Shown: in pieces, positions 6,141 to 14,524 of the stretch | Numbering within the stretch: position 1 is the stretch's first letter | How the letters are laid out: each line of letters opens with the position of its first letter | Assembly: GCA_016214745.1 (NCBI GenBank) | Contig: JACRNW010000011.1 | Span: 1-46,145 of the forward strand | Reading direction: 5' to 3' | DNA from: Candidatus Falkowiibacteriota bacterium | GTDB lineage: Bacteria > Patescibacteriota > Patescibacteriia > XYB2-FULL-38-15 | DNA length: 46,145 nucleotides | Position numbers and translations under genes: made by a program | Notes under the pieces: model-generated | What the model was told of the DNA's origin: nothing | The model's input: only the letters and a program-made list of their open reading frames with translations | Database searches by the model: none

Positions 6141-8675
6141 TTAGGCTGGGATTTTTTGGCTGTGATTTGTAAAACGATAATAAATTAATTTAACGCCCTC
6201 TGTGACTGTAAAATAACAGATAACAATGCCAAAAATTAACCAAAGGTGGTTAGTTTGGGGTTTTGCGAAATTAAATATTTTTTGTCCGAATGAGGTGAGT
6301 GGTAAGGTGATAGTGATCGCAACCGTGAGAACGGCAAGGCCGATTAAGAAAGTTGAAGCGCGTTTGGCCGCCAGAAAGAAAAATTTTGTGCGGACCGAGA
6401 AAATTAAGATGATTTCCGTTAAGACGCTGCCGATGAACCAGTTTGTTTGAAGTACCCCGGGCGAGATGCGGTAGAATAGTCCAAAAAAGATAAAATCAAA
6501 AATCGTGCTTACCACTCCCAAAATTGTTGTCAGCAAAACGATTTCTTTGATGTTATAGCTTTTTGGTCTTTTAAGTTCATCTTGATCAACCGTATCTGTG
6601 GCGATAGAAATCATAGGAAAATCGGAAAGTAAATTTAAAAGAAGAATTTGGATCGGCAGCATGGGAAGAAAATCAATTAAAAGCGAAGCCGTGGCCACGG
6701 CAAAAAAATTGCCGAAATTTGAGGACAAAGTCACTTTGATATATTTTGAGATATTGGCAAAGATTTTACGGCCTTCACGGATTCCTTCCACGATGACTTC
6801 CAGACTTTTTTTCAAGAGAATAACGTCGGCTGCATCGCGGGCAATATCAGCGCCGCTTTGCACCACGATGGCCACGTTCGCGATTTTTAAAGCCGGAGCG
6901 TCATTTATACCTTCGCCTAAAAATCCGACTTCATTTTCTTCCTGAAGCAATTTGATGATGTTATATTTTTGTTCCGGAGAAACGCGAGCAAAAACAGAGT
7001 AATTTAGGGCGGCGTTGTGTTTTTCTTCATGCGTCATTGCGTCAAATTCATCGCCGGTAATCACTTCATGAGGAGAATTTATCAAATCTATTTTATAAGC
7101 CACGGCGCCGGCCACCTCAGGGCTGTCGCCAGTTAAAATTTTTATTTTTATCCCCAGATTTTTAGCCTGCGCGATTGTGTGAGACGCGGTTTTTTTAATT
7201 GGATCAACAAAAGAGATAATTCCCAAAAATTGCAAATTATTTTCTTCTTTTTCCAAATCGTAATTATCCTGGGCGGAAATTTTTTTCTTAGCGATAGCTA
7301 AAATCCGGTGACCGAGCGCTCCTTCCGCAGCCATCCAGATTTTCAGAGAATTTTTTTCTGGTTCTTTTAGTTTGGGGCAAAGTTCAAAAATAATTTCGGG
7401 CGCGCCGCGCACGATAAGCTCTGTTTCGCCGTCAGTCTGGACAAGAACGCTGTTCCGCCGTCGCGCCGGGCTGAAGGGAATTTCCGCCAAACGTTTGTGC
7501 TGGTTTATTTTTTCGCGGGCGGCCGGAGAGAGTTTTTCGCAAAGAGCAATATCAAAAGCGTCAGTTGGCTTTTTTTCCTTACCACTTAGAAATGAAGAAG
7601 CAATAGCGGCAGAAAAAAGACAATCTTCTTCATTAGTCGCCTTTATTTTTTCCACGGCAAGTTTATTTTCGGTAAGAGTGCCGGTTTTATCCGTGCAGAG
7701 AACTTCAACACTGCCCAAATCCTCAATGGCTGAAAGTCTTTTGACGATCACTTTACTTTTAGCAAGTTGCAGGGCGCCGCGGGAAAGAGAAATTGTCGTG
7801 ACAGCCGGCAGAGGTTCGGGGATAACGCTAATGGCTAGGGCGATGGAGAAAATAATCAACTCAACGATATTGGCCTTTTCCCCGCGAACGAGAATATTGG
7901 CCAAAAAAACAAGAACAATGGTAATTAAAATCAGACGCAAAATAAATTTGCTAAATCCTAAAATTCCTTTTTCAAAACTACTGACTCGTTTTGTTTCCGC
8001 CGTCAGCTTGGCAATGCCGCCCAGTCCAGTATTTTTTCCAGTCGCGAGAACAACGCCCGCGCCCCGACCGGCCACGACGACTGTTCCGGAAAAACCGATA
8101 TTTTCTGCCTGATAAAATTCTTTGGCCGGCTGTGCTTGTGCGGCGGCGGTTTTATGAACAGGCGCCGATTCGCCGGTTAAAATTTCTTCATCCACCATTA
8201 AATTATTTTCTTCCAAAAAACGGAGATCAGCCGGGATTTTATCGCCGGCTTCCACAATAACAAAATCGCCGGGAACAAGATTTTGACTTTCAATCGTCAA
8301 CTCTTCGTTCGCCCGGCGAACTTTGGCGCGAGATACAATATATTTTTTAAGAAGTTTTAGATTTTTTTCCGAGTGATATTCCTGAAGAAAACTCAGCGTG
8401 GCGTTTATCACCACAAAAATCAAGATCATTATCGCTTCAGTCAGTTCACCCAAAAAGGAAGAGATTAGCGCGGCGACAAAAAGGATATAAATAAAAGGAG
8501 ACTTAATCTGACGAAGAAAAATTTGCCACCAGCGGATTTCTTTAGCTTCAATTTCATTCCGGCCGTACTCATTTAGACGGTGAGCTACTTCTCCATTTTC
8601 TAATCCTTTCTGTGTTACTTTAAATTCATCAAAAATTTCTTCGGCGGTCTTAGTAGTATATAAGGAAAAATTCAT
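6141..8675 (-). CDS. P2-type cation-transporting ATPase
   Basis: 844 aa from the ATG at 8675. Longer versions of this frame would run into tRNA-Pro and are rejected. The order is that of Ca2+/H+/Na+-type pumps: N-terminal cation-ATPase domain (1-50), TM pair (about 58-98), actuator domain with LTGES (166-170), TM4 with IPEPLP (285-290), phosphorylation motif CTDKTGTLTEN (D329), nucleotide domain, then ILTGDSPEVAGAVAYK and a C-terminal membrane block with several helices. The TM4 motif points to the P2A/P2B/MgtA range but the ion cannot be fixed; PEPLP is neither the SERCA PEGLP nor the MgtA PEMLP form. Odd feature: the normally invariant TGDGxNDxPAL motif reads LGEGINDAPALK, with Glu in place of the first Asp. 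It is convergent with the lutB-like gene. Confidence 0.85.
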   Translation of the reverse strand: MNFSLYTTKTAEEIFDEFKVTQKGLENGEVAHRLNEYGRNEIEAKEIRWWQIFLRQIKSPFIYILFVAALISSFLGELTEAIMILIFVVINATLSFLQEYHSEKNLKLLKKYIVSRAKVRRANEELTIESQNLVPGDFVIVEAGDKIPADLRFLEENNLMVDEEILTGESAPVHKTAAAQAQPAKEFYQAENIGFSGTVVVAGRGAGVVLATGKNTGLGGIAKLTAETKRVSSFEKGILGFSKFILRLILITIVLVFLANILVRGEKANIVELIIFSIALAISVIPEPLPAVTTISLSRGALQLAKSKVIVKRLSAIEDLGSVEVLCTDKTGTLTENKLAVEKIKATNEEDCLFSAAIASSFLSGKEKKPTDAFDIALCEKLSPAAREKINQHKRLAEIPFSPARRRNSVLVQTDGETELIVRGAPEIIFELCPKLKEPEKNSLKIWMAAEGALGHRILAIAKKKISAQDNYDLEKEENNLQFLGIISFVDPIKKTASHTIAQAKNLGIKIKILTGDSPEVAGAVAYKIDLINSPHEVITGDEFDAMTHEEKHNAALNYSVFARVSPEQKYNIIKLLQEENEVGFLGEGINDAPALKIANVAIVVQSGADIARDAADVILLKKSLEVIVEGIREGRKIFANISKYIKVTLSSNFGNFFAVATASLLIDFLPMLPIQILLLNLLSDFPMISIATDTVDQDELKRPKSYNIKEIVLLTTILGVVSTIFDFIFFGLFYRISPGVLQTNWFIGSVLTEIILIFSVRTKFFFLAAKRASTFLIGLAVLTVAITITLPLTSFGQKIFNFAKPQTNHLWLIFGIVICYFTVTEGVKLIYYRFTNHSQKIPA

Positions 8676-8711
8676 GGAAATATCTCCGACAAAGAAAATT
8701 AAATTTTCTGG

Positions 8712-8785
8712 TCGGGGTGGAGGGATTCGCACCCTCGATCTCACGGTCCCGAACCGTGCGCCTTAGACTACTGGGCCACACCCCG
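8712..8785 (-). tRNA. tRNA-Pro (CGG)
   Basis: On the minus strand the acceptor stem CGGGGTG/CACCCCG, the anticodon stem-loop CACGG-TTCGGGA-CCGTG with anticodon CGG, and the T arm GAGGG-TGCGAAT-CCCTC are all intact. CCA is not encoded. It lies 36 bases upstream of the P-type ATPase start on the same strand. Confidence 0.93.
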
Positions 8786-8788
8786 TAA

Positions 8789-8826
8789 ATTGAAAATTTC
8801 TAATTTCTAAATTCTAATTTCTAAAC
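8789..8826. repeat. A/T-rich simple repeat (ATTTCTAA units)
   Basis: Imperfect tandem copies of (A)ATTTCTAA, a low-complexity filler between tRNA-Pro and rarA. Comparable A/T-rich strings occur at 14154-14178, 35577-35612 and 36373-36414. Confidence 0.5.
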
Positions 8827-8946
8827 AAATTGGGACGGCTAAAATCTATTGTACAAGATAATTAATAAATTGTAAATTATGAATGGGACGGCCTCTTTTA
8901 ATTTTGTTTTAAAAGTGCTAAAATTATTGGGCAATAAAATAACTTT

Positions 8947-10206
8947 ATGCAAGACCTCTTTGACGGAAAACTTAATAATGATTTGGCAAAAAACGCGCCG
9001 CTCGCGGATCGTTTGCGTCCAGAAAGTTTGGACGAATTTGAGGGACAGGAAGAATTAATCGGCGTCGGGAAAATGTTCCGCAATTTGATTCAAAACGATG
9101 AAATTCCCTCCATGATTTTTTGGGGTCCGCCGGGAAGCGGAAAAACTACTCTTGCGCGGATTATCGCCAAAATGACCAAGTCGGAATTTATCCAGCTTTC
9201 GGCCACGGCTTCGGGTTTGGCCGATTTGCGGAAAATTGTTTCCGCGGCGCAAAGCGGACGAAAGTTTAATAACCGCCGGACAATTTTATTTATTGACGAG
9301 ATTCATCGCTGGAATAAGTCCCAGCAGGATTCTCTTTTGCCGTACGTGGAAAATGGGACAATTACTTTAATCGGCGCCACAACAGAAAACCCGTCATTTG
9401 AAGTGAACTCGGCTCTTCTTTCCCGCTCGCGGGTTTTTGTTTTAAAATCTTTGGCTGCGGAAAATATTAAAAATATTTTGAAGCGGGCGATTTCCGACAA
9501 AGTTCGCGGTTACGGCGCGCTTGACGTGCAGATTCTTGAGAAGACTCTTGACTATCTATCCGGAGTGGCGAACGGCGACGCGCGGATTGCCCTGAATGCT
9601 CTGGAGTTTGCCGTGAAGGCCAGTCGTAAAGAAGGTCAAAAAATGATACAATTAAATCAGGAAACGATTCGCGAAGCTCTGCAGAAAACTCATTTACTTT
9701 ACGATCGGGCCGGAGAAGAACATTACAATATAATTTCCGCGCTCCATAAATCAATGCGCGGTTCTGATGCCGACGCGGCGCTCTATTGGCTCGGAAGAAT
9801 GCTTGAAGCCGGGGAAGATCCTCTCTACGTTGCCCGCCGTTTAGTTCGTTTTGCTTCCGAAGATATTGGTTTGGCTGATCCGCAGGCGCTTGTTCAGGCG
9901 ACGACAGCTTACACAGCTTGTCATTATTTAGGTATGCCGGAATGCAATGTGATTTTGGCGCAAGCCGTGGCGTATTTAGCCCGCGCGCCGAAATCCAACG
10001 CGCTCTATATTGCTTACGGCGAAGTTCAGCGCGATATTCGGGAAACCGAAAACGAGCCCGTACCATTGCATCTTCGGAATGCTCCGACAGATTTGATGAA
10101 AGATTTGGGTTACGGAAAAGGATATAAATATAATCCAAATTTTAAAGAGCCGATTCATCAAGATTATTTGCCGGAAAAATTAAAAGGCAGAAAATATTTA
10201 AAATAA
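8947..10206 (+). CDS. rarA: replication-associated recombination protein A (RarA/MgsA), AAA+ ATPase
   Basis: 419 aa, normal family length. Walker A is [12 protein letters not shown] (60-71), Walker [17 protein letters not shown] (about 115-130), sensor 1 [19 protein letters not shown], then the RarA-specific C-terminal tetramerisation region ([47 protein letters not shown]). The N-terminus MQDLFDGKL contains QDLF, a plausible clamp-binding motif, as in other RarA proteins. It acts at stalled replication forks with the clamp and SSB. The start at 8947 is chosen because the motif follows it directly; there is no Shine-Dalgarno. The stop is 12 bases before the next gene, so co-transcription is likely. 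Confidence 0.95.
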   Translation: MQDLFDGKLNNDLAKNAPLADRLRPESLDEFEGQEELIGVGKMFRNLIQNDEIPSMIFWGPPGSGKTTLARIIAKMTKSEFIQLSATASGLADLRKIVSAAQSGRKFNNRRTILFIDEIHRWNKSQQDSLLPYVENGTITLIGATTENPSFEVNSALLSRSRVFVLKSLAAENIKNILKRAISDKVRGYGALDVQILEKTLDYLSGVANGDARIALNALEFAVKASRKEGQKMIQLNQETIREALQKTHLLYDRAGEEHYNIISALHKSMRGSDADAALYWLGRMLEAGEDPLYVARRLVRFASEDIGLADPQALVQATTAYTACHYLGMPECNVILAQAVAYLARAPKSNALYIAYGEVQRDIRETENEPVPLHLRNAPTDLMKDLGYGKGYKYNPNFKEPIHQDYLPEKLKGRKYLK

Positions 10207-10218
10207 TAATTTTTTCAT

Positions 10219-10548
10219 ATGACCGATGAAAGATGGTTAGACACAATCGCTACGCTCAAAGATAAATTTCCAGTTTTGGAAGAGGGAAAAGAAGATTTGT
10301 CGGAAGAGGAAGGAAGGGGTTTCCGCGAGTTTGTGATTTTCAACGGGCCGCTCGGAAAAATGAAAATTGAACGGACAACTAAAGCCGTGGTTACCGGCAA
10401 AAAAACTATCGGTTCAAAAAGAATGGGCAGCCAGGCCTCGGTAGAATATCTTTATTCCGATACGGAAAAAAGCCACAAGTTCAAAGCTTATAAATGGGAT
10501 GAGGCGCAAAATGACTGGGTAGAAATTACTTTAGAAGGAAGTTTATGA
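10219..10548 (+). CDS. conserved hypothetical protein, 109 aa
   Basis: I recognise no named family. The protein is acidic, with no signal peptide or membrane segment. It begins with a helix (RWLDTIATLKDKFPVLEE), followed by an alternating pattern that looks like an antiparallel beta sheet (REFVIFNGPLGKMKIERTT, ASVEYLYSD, HKFKAYKWDEAQNDWVEI). Its stop overlaps the transpeptidase start (ATGA at 10545-10548), so translation is probably coupled, and it sits between rarA and a cell-wall gene. Similar small beta-rich proteins are common in Patescibacteria. No function is proposed. Confidence 0.75.
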   Translation: MTDERWLDTIATLKDKFPVLEEGKEDLSEEEGRGFREFVIFNGPLGKMKIERTTKAVVTGKKTIGSKRMGSQASVEYLYSDTEKSHKFKAYKWDEAQNDWVEITLEGSL

Positions 10549-12380
10549 GTAGATTTAGAGAGAGAAGAAATTTTCGCGAACCGCCAAGCGGCGGCGATCG
10601 CCGTTTAAAACTTATTCGGGTTATTATTTTTTTGTTCGCGGGAGTTATTGCTTTCCGCCTTTTTAGTTTACAAGTTTTGAGCAATGATTTTTATTCAGCG
10701 CTCGCGGCCGGACAGCACGATATTTATAAAGAAATTTTTCCCGAACGGGGAAGAATTTTGATGCAAGAGAGCGGCGGCAGTGAATCTTCAAATGAAAAAT
10801 TATATCCTTTAGCCACTAATCAATCGTTGTATCTCATTTATGTTGATCCCCGGAAAATAAAAAACGCCGATGAGCTGGCGGAAAAGTTAGTTGATATTTT
10901 ATATATGAGAGAAGTGAAAGAAGACGAAGGGTTGACCGCGGAAGAAATTGAAGCCATAGAAAAATCCGAGAAAGAAAAACTGAAAGAAGAATTTTTGGCA
11001 AAATTAAAAAAAGAAAACGATCCCTACGAACCCCTGCGCCACGGAGTAACCGAAGCGTCACTCGCGAAAATTAAAGAACTTGGAGCCGAGGGGATCGGTT
11101 ATATTGAAGAAGAGGCGCGTTATTATCCGGAAAATAATTTGGGCAGTCATTTTTTGGGATTTGTCGGAACGAAAGATAATAAAAAAGTCGGGCAATACGG
11201 GCTTGAAGGTTATTTTGAAAAAGAGCTCGGCGGCGTTCAGGGTTTTCTCGCCTCGGAAAAAGATGTGGGCGGTCGGTGGATTCCGGTTTCCGGACGAGAG
11301 TGGCAAAAAGCCGAGGATGGCGCGGATATTGTTATCACGATTGATCGGAACATTGAATATTTTGCTTGCGGAAAATTAAAAGAGGCCGTGGAAAGGAATG
11401 ATGCCGACGGAGGAACGGTTATTGTCATGGATCCGAAAACCGGAGCGATCATCGCGATGTGTTCTTATCCTGATTTTAATCCGAATGAATACGCCAAAGT
11501 GGAAGACATTAATATTTACAACAATCCGGCGGTTTTTTCTCAGTATGAACCAGGATCAATTTTTAAAGCCATCACGATGGCCGCGGCGCTGGACGTGGGA
11601 AAAATTACGCCGACGACCACTTATGTTGATGAGGGAGAAATAAAAGTTGATGATCGCACGATTAAAAATTCTGATTTGCAAGCGTATGGCACGCAGACCA
11701 TGACCCAAGTTTTGGAGATGTCCCTGAATACCGGAGCGGTTTTTGCCGTCGCGCAAATTGGTCCGGATATTTTTAAAAAATACGTGGAGGATTTTGGATT
11801 TGGGACGGAAACGGGGATTGAGCTTGATTTTGAAAATTCCGGCAGTATCAGCTCTTTGGATAAAAAGGGAAAAATTTGGAGCGCGACCGCCTCTTTTGGC
11901 CAGGGCATTTCCGTCACGCCGATTCAGGTCGTAACCGCGTTTTCGGCAATCGCGAACGGTGGGAAATTAGTTAAGCCGTATATTGTTGACCGGATTATAA
12001 AAAGTGACGGTGAGGTAATTAAAACCGAGCCAAAAGTTGTTCGTCAGGCGATTTCCGGAAGAACGTCGGCGCTTTTGGGAGGGATGCTTGTTTCCGTGAT
12101 AGAAAATGGTCATGGCAAGCGGGCTGGTGTTCCGGGCTATTATGTGGCGGGAAAAACCGGTACGGCGCAAGTCGCAAAAAAAGACGGCAGCGGTTATGAG
12201 AAAGACGTGACTATCGGATCGTTTATCGGTTTCGCGCCCGTGGAAGATCCAAGGTTTGTTATGTTGACAAAGATAGATCATCCAAGATCAACAATTTGGG
12301 CCGAAGCTACAGCCGCGCCGTTATTTGGCGAAATTGCCAAATTTATGCTAAACTATTTAAAGGTACCTCCGAGCAGGTAA
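10545..12380 (+). CDS. penicillin-binding protein 2 / FtsI-type transpeptidase
   Basis: 611 aa. A basic cytoplasmic N-terminus is followed by one membrane anchor (about 23-45), the pedestal region (60-260) and the transpeptidase domain. All three catalytic motifs are present: S338-I-F-K341 (EPGSIFKAITMA), S393-L-N395 (MSLNTGA) and K537-T-G539 (AGKTGTAQVAK). An insertion of charged helix (about 120-160, EDEGLTAEEIEAIEKSEKE) lies in the pedestal. It cross-links peptidoglycan outside the membrane. No separate PASTA domains. The start overlaps the upstream hypothetical gene by 4 bases; murF follows after a mobile-looking insertion, so an ancestral transpeptidase-murF order has probably been interrupted. 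Elongation (PBP2) versus division (FtsI) cannot be decided from the sequence. Confidence 0.92.
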   Translation: MSRFRERRNFREPPSGGDRRLKLIRVIIFLFAGVIAFRLFSLQVLSNDFYSALAAGQHDIYKEIFPERGRILMQESGGSESSNEKLYPLATNQSLYLIYVDPRKIKNADELAEKLVDILYMREVKEDEGLTAEEIEAIEKSEKEKLKEEFLAKLKKENDPYEPLRHGVTEASLAKIKELGAEGIGYIEEEARYYPENNLGSHFLGFVGTKDNKKVGQYGLEGYFEKELGGVQGFLASEKDVGGRWIPVSGREWQKAEDGADIVITIDRNIEYFACGKLKEAVERNDADGGTVIVMDPKTGAIIAMCSYPDFNPNEYAKVEDINIYNNPAVFSQYEPGSIFKAITMAAALDVGKITPTTTYVDEGEIKVDDRTIKNSDLQAYGTQTMTQVLEMSLNTGAVFAVAQIGPDIFKKYVEDFGFGTETGIELDFENSGSISSLDKKGKIWSATASFGQGISVTPIQVVTAFSAIANGGKLVKPYIVDRIIKSDGEVIKTEPKVVRQAISGRTSALLGGMLVSVIENGHGKRAGVPGYYVAGKTGTAQVAKKDGSGYEKDVTIGSFIGFAPVEDPRFVMLTKIDHPRSTIWAEATAAPLFGEIAKFMLNYLKVPPSR

Positions 12381-12381
12381 T

Positions 12382-12859
12382 CTACAAATTACAAATCATT
12401 TACAAATATACAAATAGCAAAATGACGGAGGGTTGTAAAAAAGATGTAAATAAGGTTGTCTACCCGGAATTAAGTTATAAAATAGTCGGTTTAATCTTTG
12501 ATGCGTACAACTCGCTTGGTTATGGTTATCAAGAAAAATATTACGGGCGAGCAATTGAGTTGGCCTTTAAGGAAAACGGAATTAAATTCATCGGTCAGCA
12601 GTTTGTGTCCATAAAAATTAATGGGAACACAATAGGTAGATATTTCTTAGATTTTTTGGTGGAAGATAAAATAATTTTAGAACTGAAAGTGGGTAATTAT
12701 TTTGACAAAACTAACATGGGCCAAGTTTTAGGATATTTAAAAGCTACGGACAAAAAATTAGCAATCATCGCAAACTTTACAAGAACGGGAGTAAAATTTC
12801 GCAGAATTTTAAATATTAATTGAGGATTTGTATATTTGTATTAAATTTGTAATTTGTAG
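12382..12859. mobile_element. GxxExxY element with 36-bp terminal inverted repeats
   Basis: The left end (12382-12417, beginning CTACAAATTACAAATCATTT) and right end (12824-12859, reverse complement beginning CTACAAATTACAAATTTAAT) are imperfect inverted copies that bracket a single GxxExxY gene. The element starts one base after the TAA of the transpeptidase and stops 5 bases before the murF ATG. A 110-bp version with the same two ends and no gene lies at 32792-32901 in the opposite orientation; each end matches at 35 of 36 positions. No clear target-site duplication is seen. Confidence 0.7.
12422..12823 (+). CDS. GxxExxY protein, PD-(D/E)XK nuclease-like
   Basis: 133 aa from the ATG at 12422. 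An in-frame upstream start inside the transpeptidase gene is rejected because it reads through the terminal repeat. The name-giving motif G35-YQ-E38-KY-Y41 is present, followed by RYFLDFLVEDKIILELKV with D77 and E87-x-K89, the layout of a PD-(D/E)XK nuclease core. The family is common in Patescibacteria and many other bacteria, and its biological role is not established. Here it is the only gene between terminal inverted repeats, so it may be the mobilising enzyme or a passenger. Its codon use is A/T-rich like its neighbours, unlike the GC-rich cassettes. Confidence 0.85.
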   Translation: MTEGCKKDVNKVVYPELSYKIVGLIFDAYNSLGYGYQEKYYGRAIELAFKENGIKFIGQQFVSIKINGNTIGRYFLDFLVEDKIILELKVGNYFDKTNMGQVLGYLKATDKKLAIIANFTRTGVKFRRILNIN

Positions 12860-12864
12860 TAGAT

Positions 12865-14154
12865 ATGAAAAAAATAGTTCAAAAAATTTTATATGTTTTG
12901 GCCCGTGCAATTTTAAAAAAATATAAACCGGAAGTGGTGGGTATTACGGGGAGTATGGGTAAAACTTCAACTAAAGAGGCAGTTTTTGCCGTGTTGTCTT
13001 CCAAATTACGCGTGCGCCAGAATTTGAAAAATTATAATAACGAGCTTGGCGTGCCGCTTTCCATTTTGGGAGTTGAATCGGGGCATAAATCTATTTTGAA
13101 GTGGCTCGGCGTGATTTTTCACGGCCTGAAATTAATTTTATTCCGCGACGCCGATTATCCGCAGATTTTAGTTTTGGAAATGGGAGCCGATCATCCGGGC
13201 GACATAAAATATTTAACAGAACTCGCGCCGTGCAAAATCGGCCTCGTAACCGGCATCGGCCCGGCTCATTTGGAATTTTTTGAAAGCATTGAAAAAATTA
13301 TTAAAGAAAAAAGAACGATTGTGAGCCATCTTCGGCCGGAAGGTTTTGCGGTTTTAAATCGTGACGACGAAAAAGTTTTTGAAATGCGGGACAAAACGCG
13401 GGCTAAAGTTTTGACTTACGGTTTTTCCGCCGACGCGGAAGTCCGGGCTCAGGAAGAGGGGATGATTGGCGAAGGCGTGGAAATCAAAGGAATGAATTTT
13501 AAGTTAAGCTACGCCGGCGCAATGGTGCCGATTTTTCTGCCGGGCGTTTTGGGCCGTCAGCATATTTACGCGGCGCTTGCCGGAGCGGCGGTTGGAATTA
13601 TTTACGGCATGAATTTGGTGGAAGTCGCCGAGAGTTTAAAAAGATATCAGGCGCCAAAAGGCCGAATGAATTTGGTCCCTGGCATCAAACGGTCTTTGAT
13701 TATTGATGATACTTATAATGCTTCGCCGATTCCAACCGAGGTAGCGCTTGAAGTGATGAAGTCAATAAAATTGCCCGCGGAAGATGATAAAAAATTCGCG
13801 GTATTGGGAGATATGCTGGAACTTGGAAGTTTTAGCGAAGAAGGGCATAAGCAGGTCGGCCGAGCCGCGGCGGGAAGCGGCGTTGATTATTTGGTGACAG
13901 TCGGCGAACGGTCGCGCGATATTTCCCGAGCGGCGCTTGGAGCCGGAATGAATGAAGACAGAGTCTCCAATTTTCCGACGCCGGAAGAAGCCGGACTTTT
14001 TGTTCAAGGAAAAATGAAACAAGGCGATATAGTTTTAGTAAAGGGTTCGCAGGGGATGAGGATGGAAAAGGTTGTAAAGGAACTTATGGCCGATCCTCTG
14101 CAGGCCTGTGAACTTTTAGTCAGGCAAGACGCGTCGTGGGCGTGCAAGAGATAG
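12865..14154 (+). CDS. murF: UDP-N-acetylmuramoyl-tripeptide--D-alanyl-D-alanine ligase
   Basis: 429 aa. Mur ligase layout: P-loop GITGSMGKTST (26-36), NYNNELGVPLSIL, the central domain with VLEMGADHPGDIKYLTEL, GIGPAHLEFFESIEKIIKEK and the C-terminal domain with KGRMNLVPG, DDTYNASPIPTEVALE, AVLGDMLELG and LVKGSQGMRMEKVV. The DDTYNASP and GDMLELG motifs are characteristic of MurF. It adds D-Ala-D-Ala to UDP-MurNAc-tripeptide in the cytoplasm. The last about 20 residues (QACELLVRQDASWACKR) look like an unrelated tail. It begins 5 bases beyond the right end of the GxxExxY element, and a terminator follows at 14180. Confidence 0.93.
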   Translation: MKKIVQKILYVLARAILKKYKPEVVGITGSMGKTSTKEAVFAVLSSKLRVRQNLKNYNNELGVPLSILGVESGHKSILKWLGVIFHGLKLILFRDADYPQILVLEMGADHPGDIKYLTELAPCKIGLVTGIGPAHLEFFESIEKIIKEKRTIVSHLRPEGFAVLNRDDEKVFEMRDKTRAKVLTYGFSADAEVRAQEEGMIGEGVEIKGMNFKLSYAGAMVPIFLPGVLGRQHIYAALAGAAVGIIYGMNLVEVAESLKRYQAPKGRMNLVPGIKRSLIIDDTYNASPIPTEVALEVMKSIKLPAEDDKKFAVLGDMLELGSFSEEGHKQVGRAAAGSGVDYLVTVGERSRDISRAALGAGMNEDRVSNFPTPEEAGLFVQGKMKQGDIVLVKGSQGMRMEKVVKELMADPLQACELLVRQDASWACKR

Positions 14155-14179
14155 ATTTCAGATTTTAGATTATAAATTT

Positions 14180-14204
14180 AGCGGACCGTTTGTGGTCCGC
14201 TTTT
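14180..14204 (+). terminator. murF terminator
   Basis: AGCGGACC (14180-14187) pairs with GGTCCGCT (14194-14201), followed by a T run. Confidence 0.8.
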
Positions 14205-14211
14205 ATTAATC

Positions 14212-14240
14212 TTGACAAATTTGCTGCTATGGTTTATAAA
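14212..14240 (+). promoter_or_regulatory. strong sigma-70-type promoter for an RNA gene
   Basis: Consensus -35 TTGACA (14212-14217), a 17-base spacer and -10 TATAAA (14235-14240). No reading frame with a ribosome site follows before the terminator at 14369. Confidence 0.8.
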
Positions 14241-14246
14241 TAAAAA

Positions 14247-14403
14247 GCCGCTGACAGACCCGTGGGCGGTATGCCGGCCCGAAAGGCCCGGCGACGGAGG
14301 CTTGTTCGATATACAAGTCGAAGACTGTTGCACAGAGATCGCGCTCTATGTGGCTACATGGGTCATCTCGGCTCTTGGTCTATTAGATTGAGAGCCGCTT
14401 TTT
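14247..14403 (+). ncRNA. structured GC-rich RNA of unknown family, about 157 nt
   Basis: It lies between a consensus promoter and a very strong terminator (CGGCTCTTGGTCT/AGATTGAGAGCCG, 14369-14397, then CTTTTT). Visible helices: an outer helix GACCCGTG (14257-14264) with CATGGGTC (14357-14364); a GC-rich hairpin GCCGGCC...GGCCCGGC near 14274-14293; CTTGT/ACAAG near 14302-14318; and CACAGAG/CTCTATGTG near 14330-14352. This is a multibranched RNA closed by a long-range helix. It lacks the marks of SRP RNA, tmRNA and RNase P that I would expect to see, and I cannot place it as 6S RNA. Its GC content is far above that of the flanking A/T-rich spacers. Confidence 0.6.
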
Positions 14404-14404
14404 A

Positions 14405-14433
14405 TTGATAAATTTTTGCTTTTTTGATATACT
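14405..14433 (+). promoter_or_regulatory. promoter upstream of the tRNA-Glu fragment
   Basis: TTGATA (14405-14410), a 17-base spacer and an extended -10 TGA-TATACT (14425-14433). It directly precedes the truncated tRNA copy at 14457 and is probably the original tRNA-Glu promoter. The intact tRNA at 14781 has no well-spaced promoter of its own. Confidence 0.6.
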
Positions 14434-14456
14434 AAAAATCAGTTTAGGAACCTGCG

Positions 14457-14480
14457 GCCTCATCGTCTAGCCTGATCTAG
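14457..14480 (+). pseudogene. 5' fragment of a tRNA-Glu
   Basis: Positions 14461-14480 match 14786-14805 of the intact tRNA-Glu at 19 of 20 bases (acceptor end and D arm). After that the sequence turns into small hairpins (GACCCTACGGGTC, CACCCGCAGGGTG). The anticodon and T arms are missing, so it cannot be a functional tRNA. Confidence 0.7.
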
Positions 14481-14524
14481 TGACCCTACGGGTCATCACC
14501 CGCAGGGTGAGACGCTTCTTTACT

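Noticed and set aside
7372-8112. 246-codon plus-strand frame inside the P-type ATPase gene
   Set aside because: It is antisense to well-supported coding sequence with DKTGT and TGES motifs; its translation is Arg/Ser-rich with no family features.
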